A DNA stretch of 64,000 bases from Microbacterium halotolerans (GTDB lineage: Bacteria > Actinomycetota > Actinomycetes > Actinomycetales > Microbacteriaceae). The translations under genes and the position numbers were made by a program. The notes beneath the pieces were generated by a model, which was given only the letters and a program-made list of their open reading frames with translations, searched no databases and had not been told where the DNA came from. Numbering within the stretch: position 1 is the first letter of the stretch; each line of letters starts with the position of its first letter. The DNA lies in NCBI RefSeq assembly GCF_003569805.1, contig NZ_KZ984052.1:302494-366493 (forward strand), read 5' to 3'. Positions 1 through 8,550 of the stretch are shown here, in pieces.

Positions 1-230
1 GCGTCATCGGTGTCTGCGCGCGGAGCGGCTTCGGTTCTCGGCGGCGGCCCCGCGACGATGATGCGTCGGCAGCCCGCATCTGTGAGCGCTCGGAGCACGC
101 CGCCGAGGAGCGTCTCCTGCCCCACGCGGAGGCGGGGCTTGTCGATTCCGCCGAGGCGCGACGCCCGTCCGCCGGCGAGAACGATGGCCTCAGCGGCGCC
201 GTCCGGGGCAGACCCATCGCCGGGCGTCAC
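1..230 (-). CDS. mobA: MobA-like molybdenum cofactor nucleotidyltransferase (partial, C-terminus outside window)
   Basis: Only the first 76 codons are present; the gene runs off the left edge. The N-terminus reads LAGGRASRLGGIDKPRL, the nucleotide-binding signature of MobA-type NTP transferases, which attach GMP or CMP to molybdopterin. The start is taken as the GTG whose GTGA overlaps the moaC stop by four bases, implying translational coupling as the last visible gene of the leftward moeB-moeA-moaC-mobA operon. Without the C-terminus it cannot be told whether it is MobA, MocA or a fusion; the Moco context favours MobA. Confidence 0.75.
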   Translation of the reverse strand, partial: MTPGDGSAPDGAAEAIVLAGGRASRLGGIDKPRLRVGQETLLGGVLRALTDAGCRRIIVAGPPPRTEAAPRADTDD

Positions 231-706
231 TCGCCTTCGCGCGTCCACGATCCGCTCCGGCCGCCCTCCTTGGCGACGATGCGCATGTCGGTCATCACGG
301 CCGAGCGGTCCACGCCCTTGACCATGTCGACGATCGCCAGCCCTGAGATCGACACGGCGGTGAGCGCCTCCATCTCGACGCCCGTACGGTCAGCCGTGCG
401 CACGGTCGCGGTGATCTCGACGGCCGAGTCGGTGATCTCAAGGTCGACGTTCGCGCCGTGCACTCCGATGACGTGGGCGAGGGGCAGCAGCTCCGCGCAC
501 TTCTTGGCGCCCTGAATGCCCGCGATCCGTGCCACCGCGAGCACATCGCCTTTCGGCACCGACCCGTCGCGCAGAGCTGCGATCGTCTCGGCGGCGACGG
601 CGACGCGCCCGCGCGCCGTCGCCGATCGGACCGTGGGCGTCTTGGCGGTGACATCGACCATCCGCGCGTGCCCGGCCGAATCGATGTGAGTGAAGTCTGC
701 GCTCAT
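227..706 (-). CDS. moaC: Cyclic pyranopterin monophosphate synthase MoaC
   Basis: 159 aa, the usual MoaC length. MoaC works after MoaA in molybdenum cofactor synthesis, converting the rearranged GTP product to cyclic pyranopterin monophosphate. Family blocks are visible: MVDVTAK near the N-terminus, KGDVLAVARIAGIQGAKK mid-protein, the CAELLPLAHVIGV segment, and GVEMEALTAVSISGLAIVDM near the C-terminus. It lies between moeA (19-base gap) and mobA (GTGA overlap). GAGAAT lies six bases before the ATG and could be a weak promoter -10. Confidence 0.95.
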   Translation of the reverse strand: MSADFTHIDSAGHARMVDVTAKTPTVRSATARGRVAVAAETIAALRDGSVPKGDVLAVARIAGIQGAKKCAELLPLAHVIGVHGANVDLEITDSAVEITATVRTADRTGVEMEALTAVSISGLAIVDMVKGVDRSAVMTDMRIVAKEGGRSGSWTREGE

Positions 707-725
707 GCGTCGATTCTCTCGCGGG

Positions 726-1955
726 TCAGGTCAGAAGCATGACATCGACAAGATCACCGGCCGCGACCTGGTCGACCTCGGCTGGGACGACGGCGATCGC
801 CTCGGCGACGGCGAGACCTCCTGCCAGGTGCGATCCGGAGCCGCCAGCGGTGGCGGGGCGCACGGACCAGTCGGCGGCGTCGCTTCGGTCGATCGATGCC
901 GGCAGGTACTGCCGTCGTCCCTGAGGGGTGCGCCACGGTGCGGCTGCACGGAGCCGGATGACCGGTCGGTCGATGTCGCTGCGACCCTGCATGGCGAGCA
1001 GCGCCGGCCGCACGAACACTTCGAACGACACGGCTGCGCTGACCGGATTGCCAGGCAGAGCGAACATGAGCGCTCCGGACGGAAGCCTGCCGAAGCCCTG
1101 CGGCTTGCCCGGCTGCATGGCGACCTTGGTGAACTCGATCGTGCCGCCGAGCACGTTCTTGACCACCTCGTACGCGCCCGCGCTAACGCCGCCGGAGGTG
1201 ATCACCACGTCGACGTCGGCGTGCTCGTCGAGCGCTCGGATGAACTCTTCCGGTGCGTCGTCGACGGTGGCGACGGCGGCGAGCTCCGCGCCCGCTTCTC
1301 GCGCCAGGTTCGCCAGCAGCACCGAGTTCGACTCGGGGATCTGACCGCGCCGGAGGAGAAGGCCAGGGCTGGTGAGCTCGGACCCGGTCGACATCACCAG
1401 CACGCGGGGTCGCGCCGCGACGACGACCTCGTCGACACCAGCGGCGGCCGCGCCAGACAGGGCGAACGCAGCGAGCGCCGATCCGGGCTCCAGAATCGTG
1501 TCGCCGGCTGCGCGGTCCTCACCGCGTCGTCTGATGTGCGCGGCCCGCGCTTTCGGCGCCTCCGTCACCACGGCTTCGGTGAGCGAGTCCGCCAGACCAC
1601 CCGCCGTGTGCTCGAAGGGCACGATCGCGTCGGCGTCGGCCGGCACAGCCGCCCCCGTCATGATGCGCGCAGCCTCACCCGGCCGGATGGCGGGGTCGTC
1701 TGCGCTGCCGGCCGGCACGTCGGCGACGACCCGCAGCGTGGCGGGGGTCGCTGCGGACGCGTCGGCGACGTCGTCGAACAGCACGGCGAAGCCGTCCATG
1801 GCGGAGTTGTCGAACACCGGGATCGGCACGCGCGCCGTGACGGGCTCGGCAAGGGTCAGCCCCGCCGCGAGAGACAGCGGCACAGCAGAGATCTCGGTAG
1901 GCCGCACCTCGGCGAGCACGCGGTCGCGCTGCTCCTCGACTGTGCGCATGCTCAT
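726..1955 (-). CDS. moeA: Molybdopterin molybdenumtransferase MoeA
   Basis: 409 aa. MoeA inserts molybdate into adenylylated molybdopterin. Features seen: the N-terminal VFDNSAMDGFAV motif (domain I/III boundary), the MTGAAVP segment, the central MoCF-binding fold with VLVMSTGSEL, TSGGVSAGAYEVVK, and ALPGNPVSAAVSFEVFVRP, then a C-terminal beta domain. The ATG overlaps the stop of the upstream moeB-like gene as ATGA. Length and motif order are typical of bacterial MoeA. Confidence 0.95.
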   Translation of the reverse strand: MSMRTVEEQRDRVLAEVRPTEISAVPLSLAAGLTLAEPVTARVPIPVFDNSAMDGFAVLFDDVADASAATPATLRVVADVPAGSADDPAIRPGEAARIMTGAAVPADADAIVPFEHTAGGLADSLTEAVVTEAPKARAAHIRRRGEDRAAGDTILEPGSALAAFALSGAAAAGVDEVVVAARPRVLVMSTGSELTSPGLLLRRGQIPESNSVLLANLAREAGAELAAVATVDDAPEEFIRALDEHADVDVVITSGGVSAGAYEVVKNVLGGTIEFTKVAMQPGKPQGFGRLPSGALMFALPGNPVSAAVSFEVFVRPALLAMQGRSDIDRPVIRLRAAAPWRTPQGRRQYLPASIDRSDAADWSVRPATAGGSGSHLAGGLAVAEAIAVVPAEVDQVAAGDLVDVMLLT

Positions 1956-3181
1956 CGCGCCGCGCTCCGATCCGCCGCCGCGTGCCAGGCATCGAGGCCG
2001 CCGGCGACGCTCACGCAGTCGACACCCGTGGCCGCCAGCGCCGCCGCGGCCCGCTTCGAGCGCACACCGGAACGACAGAGCACCGCTGCACGCCGGTCGC
2101 CCAAACGTGCCGCGGCAGCGGCGGGATCGGCCATCACCTCGTCGAACCGGATGCTCACGGCGTCGGGAAACGGATTATCCGCTGCGACCTCATCGAGTTC
2201 GCGCACGTCGAGCAGGACCGGTGACGCCTGCGCCGCATCGGCGGTGAGGAACGTCTCGAGATCGCGTGCCCTGATACTGCGAGCGCGCTGCGGCTGAGCC
2301 GTCGTGGAGTCACTGGACCGCGCTGCACGCCCAGGAACCGGCGCGTCGACATCGAACGGCACTGATGGCGACGGCTCAGGGGCGTCGTCGTCCGCACTGT
2401 CGCGCGTCGGTGTCGCCGCGCCGACGAGCGGAACCTCCCGCGACCGTGAGCGCAGCGCGTCGAACAGCAGCACCCGCCCGAGCAGCGGCTCGCCGATGCC
2501 AGCGATGAGCTGGATCGCCTGCATCGCCATCGCCGCCCCGACCTGCAGGCACATCGCCCCGAGCACGCCCACCTGGGCGCACGTCGGAACCTCTCCCGCG
2601 CTGCCGGCGGGGTAGAGATCACTGAGCAGAACGGGTGAGCGTCCATCGGGCGGAGTCGACCAGAACACCGTCAGCTGGGCACTGAACTCCTGGATCACGC
2701 CCCACACCAGCGGCACGCCCAGCTCCTCGCACGCGGCGGCCACGTCGACCCTCGTCTCGAACGTGTCGGCGCCGTCGAGCACCACATCGGCGCCGGTGAG
2801 CAGCTCGACCGCGTTGGACGCATCGAGGCGTCGGATGACCGTGCGCACGCTGGTCTCCGGCGAGAGATCCGCGGCGGCGCGCACGGCGCTGAGCGCCTTC
2901 GGCTCTCCGACATCGTCGTGCCGGTGCATCACCTGGCGCTGCAGGTTCGAGACCTCCACGACGTCGTCGTCGATCACGGTGAGCGTGCCGACGCCCGCTG
3001 CGGCCAGCGCGAGAACGGCGGGGGAGCCGAGCCCGCCCGCGCCGACGAGCGCGACGTGCGCGTTCGCGAGGCGCCGCTGCGCGTCGTCGCCGAAGCCCGC
3101 CAGTGCGAGATGGCGCGCCGTGCGGCTGCGCTCCGTCTCGGAGAGCGAAGCGACGGGGTCGACGAGCGGTGGGAACGGCAT
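1952..3181 (-). CDS. moeB: MoeB/ThiF-type adenylyltransferase with C-terminal rhodanese domain
   Basis: 409 aa from the chosen start. Residues about 1-250 form an E1-like adenylating domain: the nucleotide-binding VALVGAGGLGSPAVLALAAAG, then DDVVEVSNLQRQ and GADVVLDGADTF. The last ~100 residues are a rhodanese domain with LLDVRELDE and the active-site loop CRSGVRS. Such fusions adenylate and sulfurate the C-terminal glycine of MoaD- or ThiS-type carriers. A longer reading frame would start at 3340, but ATG 3181 has a TACCCT -10-like box exactly six bases before it and its protein begins at the conserved MoeB N-terminus. Whether it serves MoaD, ThiS or both is not decidable, since no moaD lies in the window. 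Confidence 0.88.
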   Translation of the reverse strand: MPFPPLVDPVASLSETERSRTARHLALAGFGDDAQRRLANAHVALVGAGGLGSPAVLALAAAGVGTLTVIDDDVVEVSNLQRQVMHRHDDVGEPKALSAVRAAADLSPETSVRTVIRRLDASNAVELLTGADVVLDGADTFETRVDVAAACEELGVPLVWGVIQEFSAQLTVFWSTPPDGRSPVLLSDLYPAGSAGEVPTCAQVGVLGAMCLQVGAAMAMQAIQLIAGIGEPLLGRVLLFDALRSRSREVPLVGAATPTRDSADDDAPEPSPSVPFDVDAPVPGRAARSSDSTTAQPQRARSIRARDLETFLTADAAQASPVLLDVRELDEVAADNPFPDAVSIRFDEVMADPAAAAARLGDRRAAVLCRSGVRSKRAAAALAATGVDCVSVAGGLDAWHAAADRSAAR

Positions 3182-3187
3182 GTCTCC

Positions 3188-3193
3188 AGGGTA
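3188..3193 (-). promoter_or_regulatory. Candidate -10 box for leaderless moeB transcript
   Basis: TACCCT on the minus strand, six bases before the ATG at 3181. This spacing puts the expected transcription start at the start codon and argues against the longer upstream start. Confidence 0.5.
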
Positions 3194-3327
3194 GGCCGCG
3201 GCTCGGACATCCGGGCGCTCCCACCTGTCCCGCGTCCGTCGCTCATCCGGTGCCAGTTTCTCGACCGGTGCGCTCCCATTCCGGTGTGCCGTTCTGCTCC
3301 ACGGCGCCGGGTCGGCTCGCTCGGGGG

Positions 3328-3363
3328 CATAGTGCGACACAGTTCTGGAGGCAACGCACTATG
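3328..3363. promoter_or_regulatory. 9-bp inverted repeat upstream of modA (candidate operator)
   Basis: CATAGTGCG at 3328-3336 and its exact complement CGCACTATG at 3355-3363 are separated by 18 bases. The repeat lies in the 229-base gap between divergent moeB and modA, about 50 bases before the modA start. Position and symmetry suggest an operator for molybdate- or cofactor-responsive control; no regulator gene is visible nearby. Confidence 0.4.
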
Positions 3364-3410
3364 GCGCGCGGGAAGCCGACCCCCGTACCCGGCGATGGCA
3401 GGATGGGCAG

Positions 3411-4166
3411 GTGAGGATGAGGCATCTGGCAGCGGTGACGGCTATCGCATCCTGCGTGCTGCTTGCGGGGTGCGGCGGCTCGGCAGAGGACGGCAGAACT
3501 CCGGTGACGGTGTTCGCGGCCGCATCGCTGCAGGGCGCCTTCGAGGAGATCGCCGCCGACTTCGAGGCGGAGCATCCGGATGTCGACATCCGCCCCATAG
3601 TCACGGACGGTTCGAACGTCCTGATCACGCAGATCGAGGAGGGTGCGATCCCCGACGTCGTAGCGACCGCGAACGAGCAGACCTTCGACCGGATCACGGA
3701 CGACGTCTCCGACGCGCGCATCTTCGCGACGAACACCCTGGTGATCGCAACACCGCCCGATGCGGAATCGGCGGTTGCAGACCTCGCGGATCTCGCTGAC
3801 CCGGAACTGGATGTCGTGCTCTGCGCGCCCGAGGTGCCGTGCGGCGCGGCCAGTCGGGCGCTGCTCGACTCCGCCGGCGTCGAATTCACTCCCGCCAGCG
3901 AGGAGCAGAACGTCACCGCCGTGCTCACGAAAGTCGAGACGCGCGTCGCCGACGCCGGACTCGTCTACCGCACCGATGTGGTCGGGCGCGACGTCGGCGT
4001 CGTCGATGTGACGGGCGCCGACGAGGTGGTCAACCGCTACCCGATCGGTGTGCTCGACGCCGCACCGGAACCGGATGCCGCGGCCCAGTTCGTCGACTAT
4101 GTGACAGGAGATACCGGACGCGCCGTGCTGGAGGCCCACGGTTTCGGTGCAGGATCGACACGATAG
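3411..4166 (+). CDS. modA: Molybdate ABC transporter substrate-binding lipoprotein ModA
   Basis: 251 aa. A signal peptide ends in a lipobox (LLAGC at about residues 18-22), so the mature protein is lipid-anchored outside the membrane. The rest matches ModA-type binding proteins: VTVFAAASLQGAFEEIAADFE at the start of the mature domain, NTLVIATPP, CAPEVPCGAASR, and YPIGVLD near the C-terminus. The GTG start is preceded by CAGGAT six bases upstream, a leaderless-type -10; an ATG two codons later is the alternative. It is followed by modB after four bases and then modC. Confidence 0.93.
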   Translation: MRMRHLAAVTAIASCVLLAGCGGSAEDGRTPVTVFAAASLQGAFEEIAADFEAEHPDVDIRPIVTDGSNVLITQIEEGAIPDVVATANEQTFDRITDDVSDARIFATNTLVIATPPDAESAVADLADLADPELDVVLCAPEVPCGAASRALLDSAGVEFTPASEEQNVTAVLTKVETRVADAGLVYRTDVVGRDVGVVDVTGADEVVNRYPIGVLDAAPEPDAAAQFVDYVTGDTGRAVLEAHGFGAGSTR

Positions 4167-4170
4167 GACT

Positions 4171-5022
4171 ATGAGCGACGTCCGCAGCGGCACCGCCCGC
4201 ACAGAAGCCGGCCCTCGTCGGCGGGCGTCCCCGCCGGCGCAGCTTCCCCGAGTGCTGGCTGTTCCCGCGCTCGTCGGGCTCGCCATGCTCGTCCTTCCGC
4301 TGGCGGCACTCGTCGGCCGGGTGGAATGGACGACGGTCTGGGCGGACGTCACCTCGCCCGCATCCCTCGAGGCGCTGTGGCTCTCGGTGCGCACAGCGCT
4401 GATCGCCACGGCCATCTGCCTGGTGCTCGGGGTGCCGCTCGCGCTCCTCATCGCCCGCTCCGCCCGCGCCGTGGCGGCCGTGCTGCGGGCGCTCGTGACG
4501 ATACCGCTGGTGCTGCCGCCGATGGTCGGCGGCGTCGCCCTGCTGTTCCTGCTCGGCCCGACGGGCCCCGGCGGCTCGCTCCTCGCCGACGTCGGCATCC
4601 AGATCCCGTTCACCACCACAGCCGTGGTGCTCGCGCAGGTGTTCGTCGCGCTGCCGTTCCTGGTGCTCGCGCTGGAGGGATCGCTGCGCTCGGTCGGCAC
4701 AGACTTCGAGCTCGCCGCAGCGGGGCTGGGCGCGGGCCGCTGGAGGATCCTCACCCGCATCACGCTCCCGCTCGCCGCTCCCGGCCTGGTCGCAGGCACC
4801 GTGCTGTGCTTCGCCCGCGCGGTCGGCGAGTTCGGCGCCACGGCGCTGTTCGCAGGGAATGCGCCGGGCGTGACCCGCACGATGCCGCTGGCGATCTACA
4901 CCGCTTTCAACGGATCAGGGCTCTCGCAGGGACCGGCTGTCGCGCTGTCGCTGCTGCTGCTTGTGACCGCGGTCCTCGTACTGCTGCTGGTGCGGGCCTG
5001 GCGGCCGGGGGCGATGCGATGA
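4171..5022 (+). CDS. modB: Molybdate ABC transporter permease ModB
   Basis: 283 aa integral membrane protein. The EAA-type cytoplasmic loop is visible as ELAAAGLGAGRWRILTRITLPLAAPG, followed by RAVGEFGATALFAGN, a ModB hallmark that couples to the ATPase. Several hydrophobic segments are evident between residues 30 and 275. The start is ATG 4171, four bases after modA. The stop overlaps modC as ATGA. Confidence 0.93.
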   Translation: MSDVRSGTARTEAGPRRRASPPAQLPRVLAVPALVGLAMLVLPLAALVGRVEWTTVWADVTSPASLEALWLSVRTALIATAICLVLGVPLALLIARSARAVAAVLRALVTIPLVLPPMVGGVALLFLLGPTGPGGSLLADVGIQIPFTTTAVVLAQVFVALPFLVLALEGSLRSVGTDFELAAAGLGAGRWRILTRITLPLAAPGLVAGTVLCFARAVGEFGATALFAGNAPGVTRTMPLAIYTAFNGSGLSQGPAVALSLLLLVTAVLVLLLVRAWRPGAMR

Positions 5023-6407
5023 GCCGTGGAACTCTGCACAGGATCAGCGGCGCGCCCATCGATGCGCACGTGATCGTGAATCGTCGCGGATTCCGGCTCG
5101 ACGCACGCGTGCGAGTCGAGCACGGCGAGATCGTCGCGGTGATGGGGCAGTCGGGCGCGGGCAAGTCCACCCTGCTCGGCGCGATCGCCGGGGTGACGCG
5201 CCTGTCGGGCGGGACGGTGGCCTTCGGCAACGACACGGTGGCCACCCGGCGACGGCACGTGCGCCCGCAGAAGCGCGACGTGGTGCTGCTCGGCCAGGAT
5301 CCGCGGCTGTTTCCCCATCTCTCGGCGCGCGACAACGTCGCATTCGGGCTTCGCGTGCGCGGCCTCGACGGCAAGCATGCCCGCAACGAGGCGGACGAGT
5401 GGCTCTGGCAGGTCGGCCTCGGCGGCACGGGCGACCACCGCCCCCGCGAGCTGTCGCGGGGGCAGCAGCAGCGCATCGCGATCGCCAGGGCACTGGCGGC
5501 CGCGCCCCGCGCCGTGCTCCTCGACGAGCCGCTCACCTCCCTCGACCCCGAAACGGCTGCCGACATCCGTGCCATGCTGCAGGAGCAGCTGATCTCATCG
5601 AGGGTCGCAGCGCTCATCGTCACGCACGACGTCACCGATGCCGCCGCCCTCGGCCGGCGCCTGCTCATCCTCGAGAAGGGCACCGTCACGCAGGAGGGGC
5701 CGACCGCGGATGTGCTCGCGCGCCCGGAGACGCCGTTCGCTGCGACGGTCGCCGGTCTGAACCGGATCGTCGGCACCGGATCGAGCGGCGGGTGCCTGGT
5801 CAAGGCATCCGAGGGCCCCGTCCGCATCGGAGGCAGCGATGTCGCCGACGCAGGCGGCGGACCGGTCACCGCGGCGCACGGCGCGCCGCACCGCCGGGCG
5901 CTGCCCGCGGGGTACGAGTCTGCGGACGATGCGGAGCACATCGACGGGGACGCACCGTCATCGACGCGCGATGCCCAGGCCGCGGCGCTGGAACGGACCC
6001 CGCGACGGCATGCGCACGAGGGGAGACGAGTCACGGCGCTGTTCAGACCGAGCGATGTGCGCCTGGAGCGCGCCGAAGACGACTCATGGACCGCCGCACT
6101 GCGATTGGCCCGCGATGCCGAACCGGAACCCGGCGAGTGGCTGGCACGAGTCGTCCGATTCGAATCGACGCCGTCCGGAGCGCGCGTCGTCACAGAGAAC
6201 CCGCGTGTGGCAGCCGAGATTCCCGCTGAGCGACTCGCAGGCTTGCACCTGGCCCCCGGAGATCCCGTGCGTCTGTCCGTGCCGGCGGATCGCGTGCGGA
6301 TCATCGGCCCGGCACGCAAGCCGCGCGCATCCGGTGCGCAGAATCCGCACAAGGACGGCGCGGAATCGGACACCGCCAGCGGCGCCGCTCCCACCGCCGG
6401 AGAGTAG
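5019..6407 (+). CDS. modC: Molybdate ABC transporter ATP-binding protein ModC
   Basis: 462 aa, long for ModC (about 350-370). The N-terminal ATPase has Walker A GQSGAGKST, Q-loop LLGQDPRLFPHLS, signature LSRGQQQRIAIARAL, Walker B AVLLDEPLTSLDPE and switch His in IVTHD. After about residue 250 a molybdate-binding-type (TOBE) region begins at AATVAGLNRIVG, but an Ala/Gly/Arg/His-rich stretch of about 80 residues separates it from the second half starting at VTALFRPSDVRLE. That insert is probably a disordered linker. It energises ModB for molybdate import. Confidence 0.9.
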   Translation: MSRGTLHRISGAPIDAHVIVNRRGFRLDARVRVEHGEIVAVMGQSGAGKSTLLGAIAGVTRLSGGTVAFGNDTVATRRRHVRPQKRDVVLLGQDPRLFPHLSARDNVAFGLRVRGLDGKHARNEADEWLWQVGLGGTGDHRPRELSRGQQQRIAIARALAAAPRAVLLDEPLTSLDPETAADIRAMLQEQLISSRVAALIVTHDVTDAAALGRRLLILEKGTVTQEGPTADVLARPETPFAATVAGLNRIVGTGSSGGCLVKASEGPVRIGGSDVADAGGGPVTAAHGAPHRRALPAGYESADDAEHIDGDAPSSTRDAQAAALERTPRRHAHEGRRVTALFRPSDVRLERAEDDSWTAALRLARDAEPEPGEWLARVVRFESTPSGARVVTENPRVAAEIPAERLAGLHLAPGDPVRLSVPADRVRIIGPARKPRASGAQNPHKDGAESDTASGAAPTAGE

Positions 6408-6410
6408 CCT
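6405..6410 (+). promoter_or_regulatory. Candidate -10 box upstream of moaA
   Basis: TAGCCT overlaps the modC stop codon. It lies 23 bases before the moaA ATG, which is preceded by the strong ribosome site AGGAGGC. Confidence 0.35.
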
Positions 6411-6433
6411 GGTCTGATGTACAGGAGGCGCTC

Positions 6434-7516
6434 ATGACGGCCGTTTCGCTCGGCGCGAAGATTCCGGTCGCCCCCGCGGAAGGCGCGGCCGCGCGCTCCG
6501 TGGCCTTCGACGGGCCCCTGGGCGGGCCGCTTGTCGACCGTTTCGGCCGAGTGCACCGCGACCTGCGCATCTCGCTCACGGATCGCTGCTCCCTGCGCTG
6601 CACGTACTGCATGCCGGAGCAGGGCAACGAGTGGCTGGCACGCGAGAGCATCCTCACGGTCGACGAGATCGTGCGAGTGGCCGGCATCGCCGCCGACAGC
6701 GGCATCACGACGTTCCGCCTGACCGGGGGAGAGCCGCTGCTGAGGCGCGACATCGTCGACGTCGTCCGAAGGCTCGCGCGCATCGAGTCCCCTGACGGGC
6801 CTGTGAAGATCGCGATGACGACCAACGGCATCCGGCTGGGCGAGTACCTGCCTGAGCTGGTCGATGCGGGCCTGAAGCGCCTGAACATCTCGATCGACAC
6901 ACTCGATCGGGAGAGGTTCCGCGAGCTGACCCGTCGCGATCGCTTCGACGACGTGATGGACGGCATCGCCGCGGCGGCGCGCAGCGGGCTGAAGCCGCTC
7001 AAACTCAACACCGTCGCGATGCGCGGCGTGAACGAGGACGAGATCGTCGACCTCGTGGAGTTCGCTACGGGGCACGGCGCGCAGCTGCGCTTCATCGAGC
7101 AGATGCCCCTCGACGCCGGACATACATGGAGCAGGGACAGCATGGTCACGCGCGAGGAGATCCTCGATGCGCTGCGCACACGGTGGGAGCTGGAGCCGAT
7201 CCCGGGCCGCGGCGGCGCGCCGGCAGAGACGTGGCGGCTCGGCGGAGGTCCGCATTCGGTCGGCGTGATCGCGTCCGTCACCGCGCCGTTCTGCGGCGAT
7301 TGCGATCGGATGCGCCTCACGGCCGATGGCCAGATCCGGAACTGCCTGTTCTCCAACGACGAGTACGATCTCGTGCCGCGGCTGCGCAACGGCGGCAGTG
7401 ACGACGACATCGAACGGGTGCTGCGTGCGGCGATCGCGGGCAAACTGCCAGGCCACGCCATCAACGACCCGTCGTTCCTGCAGCCGGACCGCGGCATGAA
7501 CGCCATCGGCGGCTGA
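6434..7516 (+). CDS. moaA: GTP 3',8-cyclase MoaA
   Basis: 360 aa radical SAM enzyme that catalyses the first step of molybdenum cofactor synthesis from GTP. The N-terminal 4Fe-4S motif is CSLRCTYC, followed by FRLTGGEPLLR. The C-terminal cluster cysteines are in FCGDCDRMRLTADGQIRNCLF. The protein ends in AIGG, matching the C-terminal Gly-Gly needed for GTP handling in MoaA. A strong AGGAGGC ribosome site precedes the ATG. It follows modC by 26 bases and pairs functionally with moaC on the opposite strand. Confidence 0.96.
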   Translation: MTAVSLGAKIPVAPAEGAAARSVAFDGPLGGPLVDRFGRVHRDLRISLTDRCSLRCTYCMPEQGNEWLARESILTVDEIVRVAGIAADSGITTFRLTGGEPLLRRDIVDVVRRLARIESPDGPVKIAMTTNGIRLGEYLPELVDAGLKRLNISIDTLDRERFRELTRRDRFDDVMDGIAAAARSGLKPLKLNTVAMRGVNEDEIVDLVEFATGHGAQLRFIEQMPLDAGHTWSRDSMVTREEILDALRTRWELEPIPGRGGAPAETWRLGGGPHSVGVIASVTAPFCGDCDRMRLTADGQIRNCLFSNDEYDLVPRLRNGGSDDDIERVLRAAIAGKLPGHAINDPSFLQPDRGMNAIGG

Positions 7517-7556
7517 CCGGAGACGTCCGCGCGGAGCCGGTCTGTCCGCCCGCGCG

Positions 7557-7562
7557 TAACAT
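7557..7562 (+). promoter_or_regulatory. Candidate -10 box for leaderless fdhD transcript
   Basis: TAACAT ends six bases before the fdhD ATG at 7569, and no ribosome site is present between them. Confidence 0.5.
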
Positions 7563-7568
7563 GGCGGT

Positions 7569-8516
7569 ATGGGACGGATCACGACGAGGCGGCCTGTCAC
7601 CAGGGTCTCCCTCACCCACGGTGAGCGGCGCAGGCCCGACACGCTCGCGGTGGAGGAGCCGCTCGAGATCCGCATCGCGGGCGAGCCGCTCGCGATCACG
7701 ATGCGCACGCCAGGGCACGACGTCGAGCTGGCGGCAGGATTCCTCGTCTCCGAGGGGGTCGTGCGAACGGGTGCCGACTTCCGCTCGGCGATTCACTGCG
7801 GAGGCCCCGGCACCAACGGACTCGGCATGCCGGAGGTCGGTGCTCCGGAAGGAGCAGATGCCGCCCCGCGCGGTGTGCTCGACACGCTTCGCGCGCCCGA
7901 CGGGGGCGCGTCCGCGAGCGAGAACACCTACAACGTGCTCGATGTGGCCCTCGCGCACGGCGTCGCACTGCCCAGCACCGACCTGTCGCGCAACTTCTAC
8001 ACGACGAGTTCGTGCGGCATGTGCGGCAAGGCGTCGATCGACGCTGTCCGCACCGAGTCGGCCCATGACGTCGCCGGCGACGCCTTCACGATCGACGCCC
8101 GCCTGCTCGCGGAGTTCCCCGATACGCTGCGCGACAATCAGGACGCGTTCGACAAGACGGGCGGCCTGCACGCCGCTGGGCTGTTCGACGCGGCGACGGG
8201 GGAGCTGCTCGTCCTGCGCGAGGACGTCGGCCGACACAACGCGGTCGACAAAGTGGTCGGCTGGGCCGTGCTGAACAACCGGCTGCCGCTGCGCGGGACC
8301 GTGCTGATGGTGTCGGGCAGAGCAAGCTTCGAGCTCGTGCAGAAGGCGCTGATGGCGGGCATTCCAATGCTGTCAGCGGTGTCGGCGCCGTCATCGCTGG
8401 CGGTCGAGCTCGCCGACGAGGTCGGCCTCACCCTCGTCGGCTTCCTCCGTGGCGACACCATGAACATCTACACCGGCCACGACCGCATCCTGGTGCCGCA
8501 GCCCGCCGAGGTGTAG
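7569..8516 (+). CDS. fdhD: Formate dehydrogenase accessory sulfurtransferase FdhD
   Basis: 315 aa. FdhD carries sulfur from a cysteine desulfurase to the molybdenum cofactor of formate dehydrogenases. Family motifs are visible: VEEPLEIRIAGEPLAITMRTPG near residue 30, LAAGFLVSEG, the paired cysteines in SSCGMCGK near residue 150, EDVGRHNAVDKVVG, and SGRASFELVQKA. Its presence implies a FdhA/FdhF-like molybdoenzyme elsewhere in the genome, and it completes the Moco theme of this end of the window. Confidence 0.95.
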   Translation: MGRITTRRPVTRVSLTHGERRRPDTLAVEEPLEIRIAGEPLAITMRTPGHDVELAAGFLVSEGVVRTGADFRSAIHCGGPGTNGLGMPEVGAPEGADAAPRGVLDTLRAPDGGASASENTYNVLDVALAHGVALPSTDLSRNFYTTSSCGMCGKASIDAVRTESAHDVAGDAFTIDARLLAEFPDTLRDNQDAFDKTGGLHAAGLFDAATGELLVLREDVGRHNAVDKVVGWAVLNNRLPLRGTVLMVSGRASFELVQKALMAGIPMLSAVSAPSSLAVELADEVGLTLVGFLRGDTMNIYTGHDRILVPQPAEV

Positions 8517-8550
8517 CCGTCGACAGTCGCTCAGGTGCGGCAGATGGCCG

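Noticed and set aside
690..2297. Long plus-strand frame opposite moeA and moeB (535 codons)
   Set aside because: It is antisense to two clear Moco genes, has Arg/His/Gly-rich random composition and no ribosome site. A high-GC shadow.
4907..7708. 933-codon minus-strand frame opposite modBC and moaA
   Set aside because: Composition is dominated by Arg, Ser, Pro and Ala, there are no motifs, and the opposite strand holds three well-supported genes.
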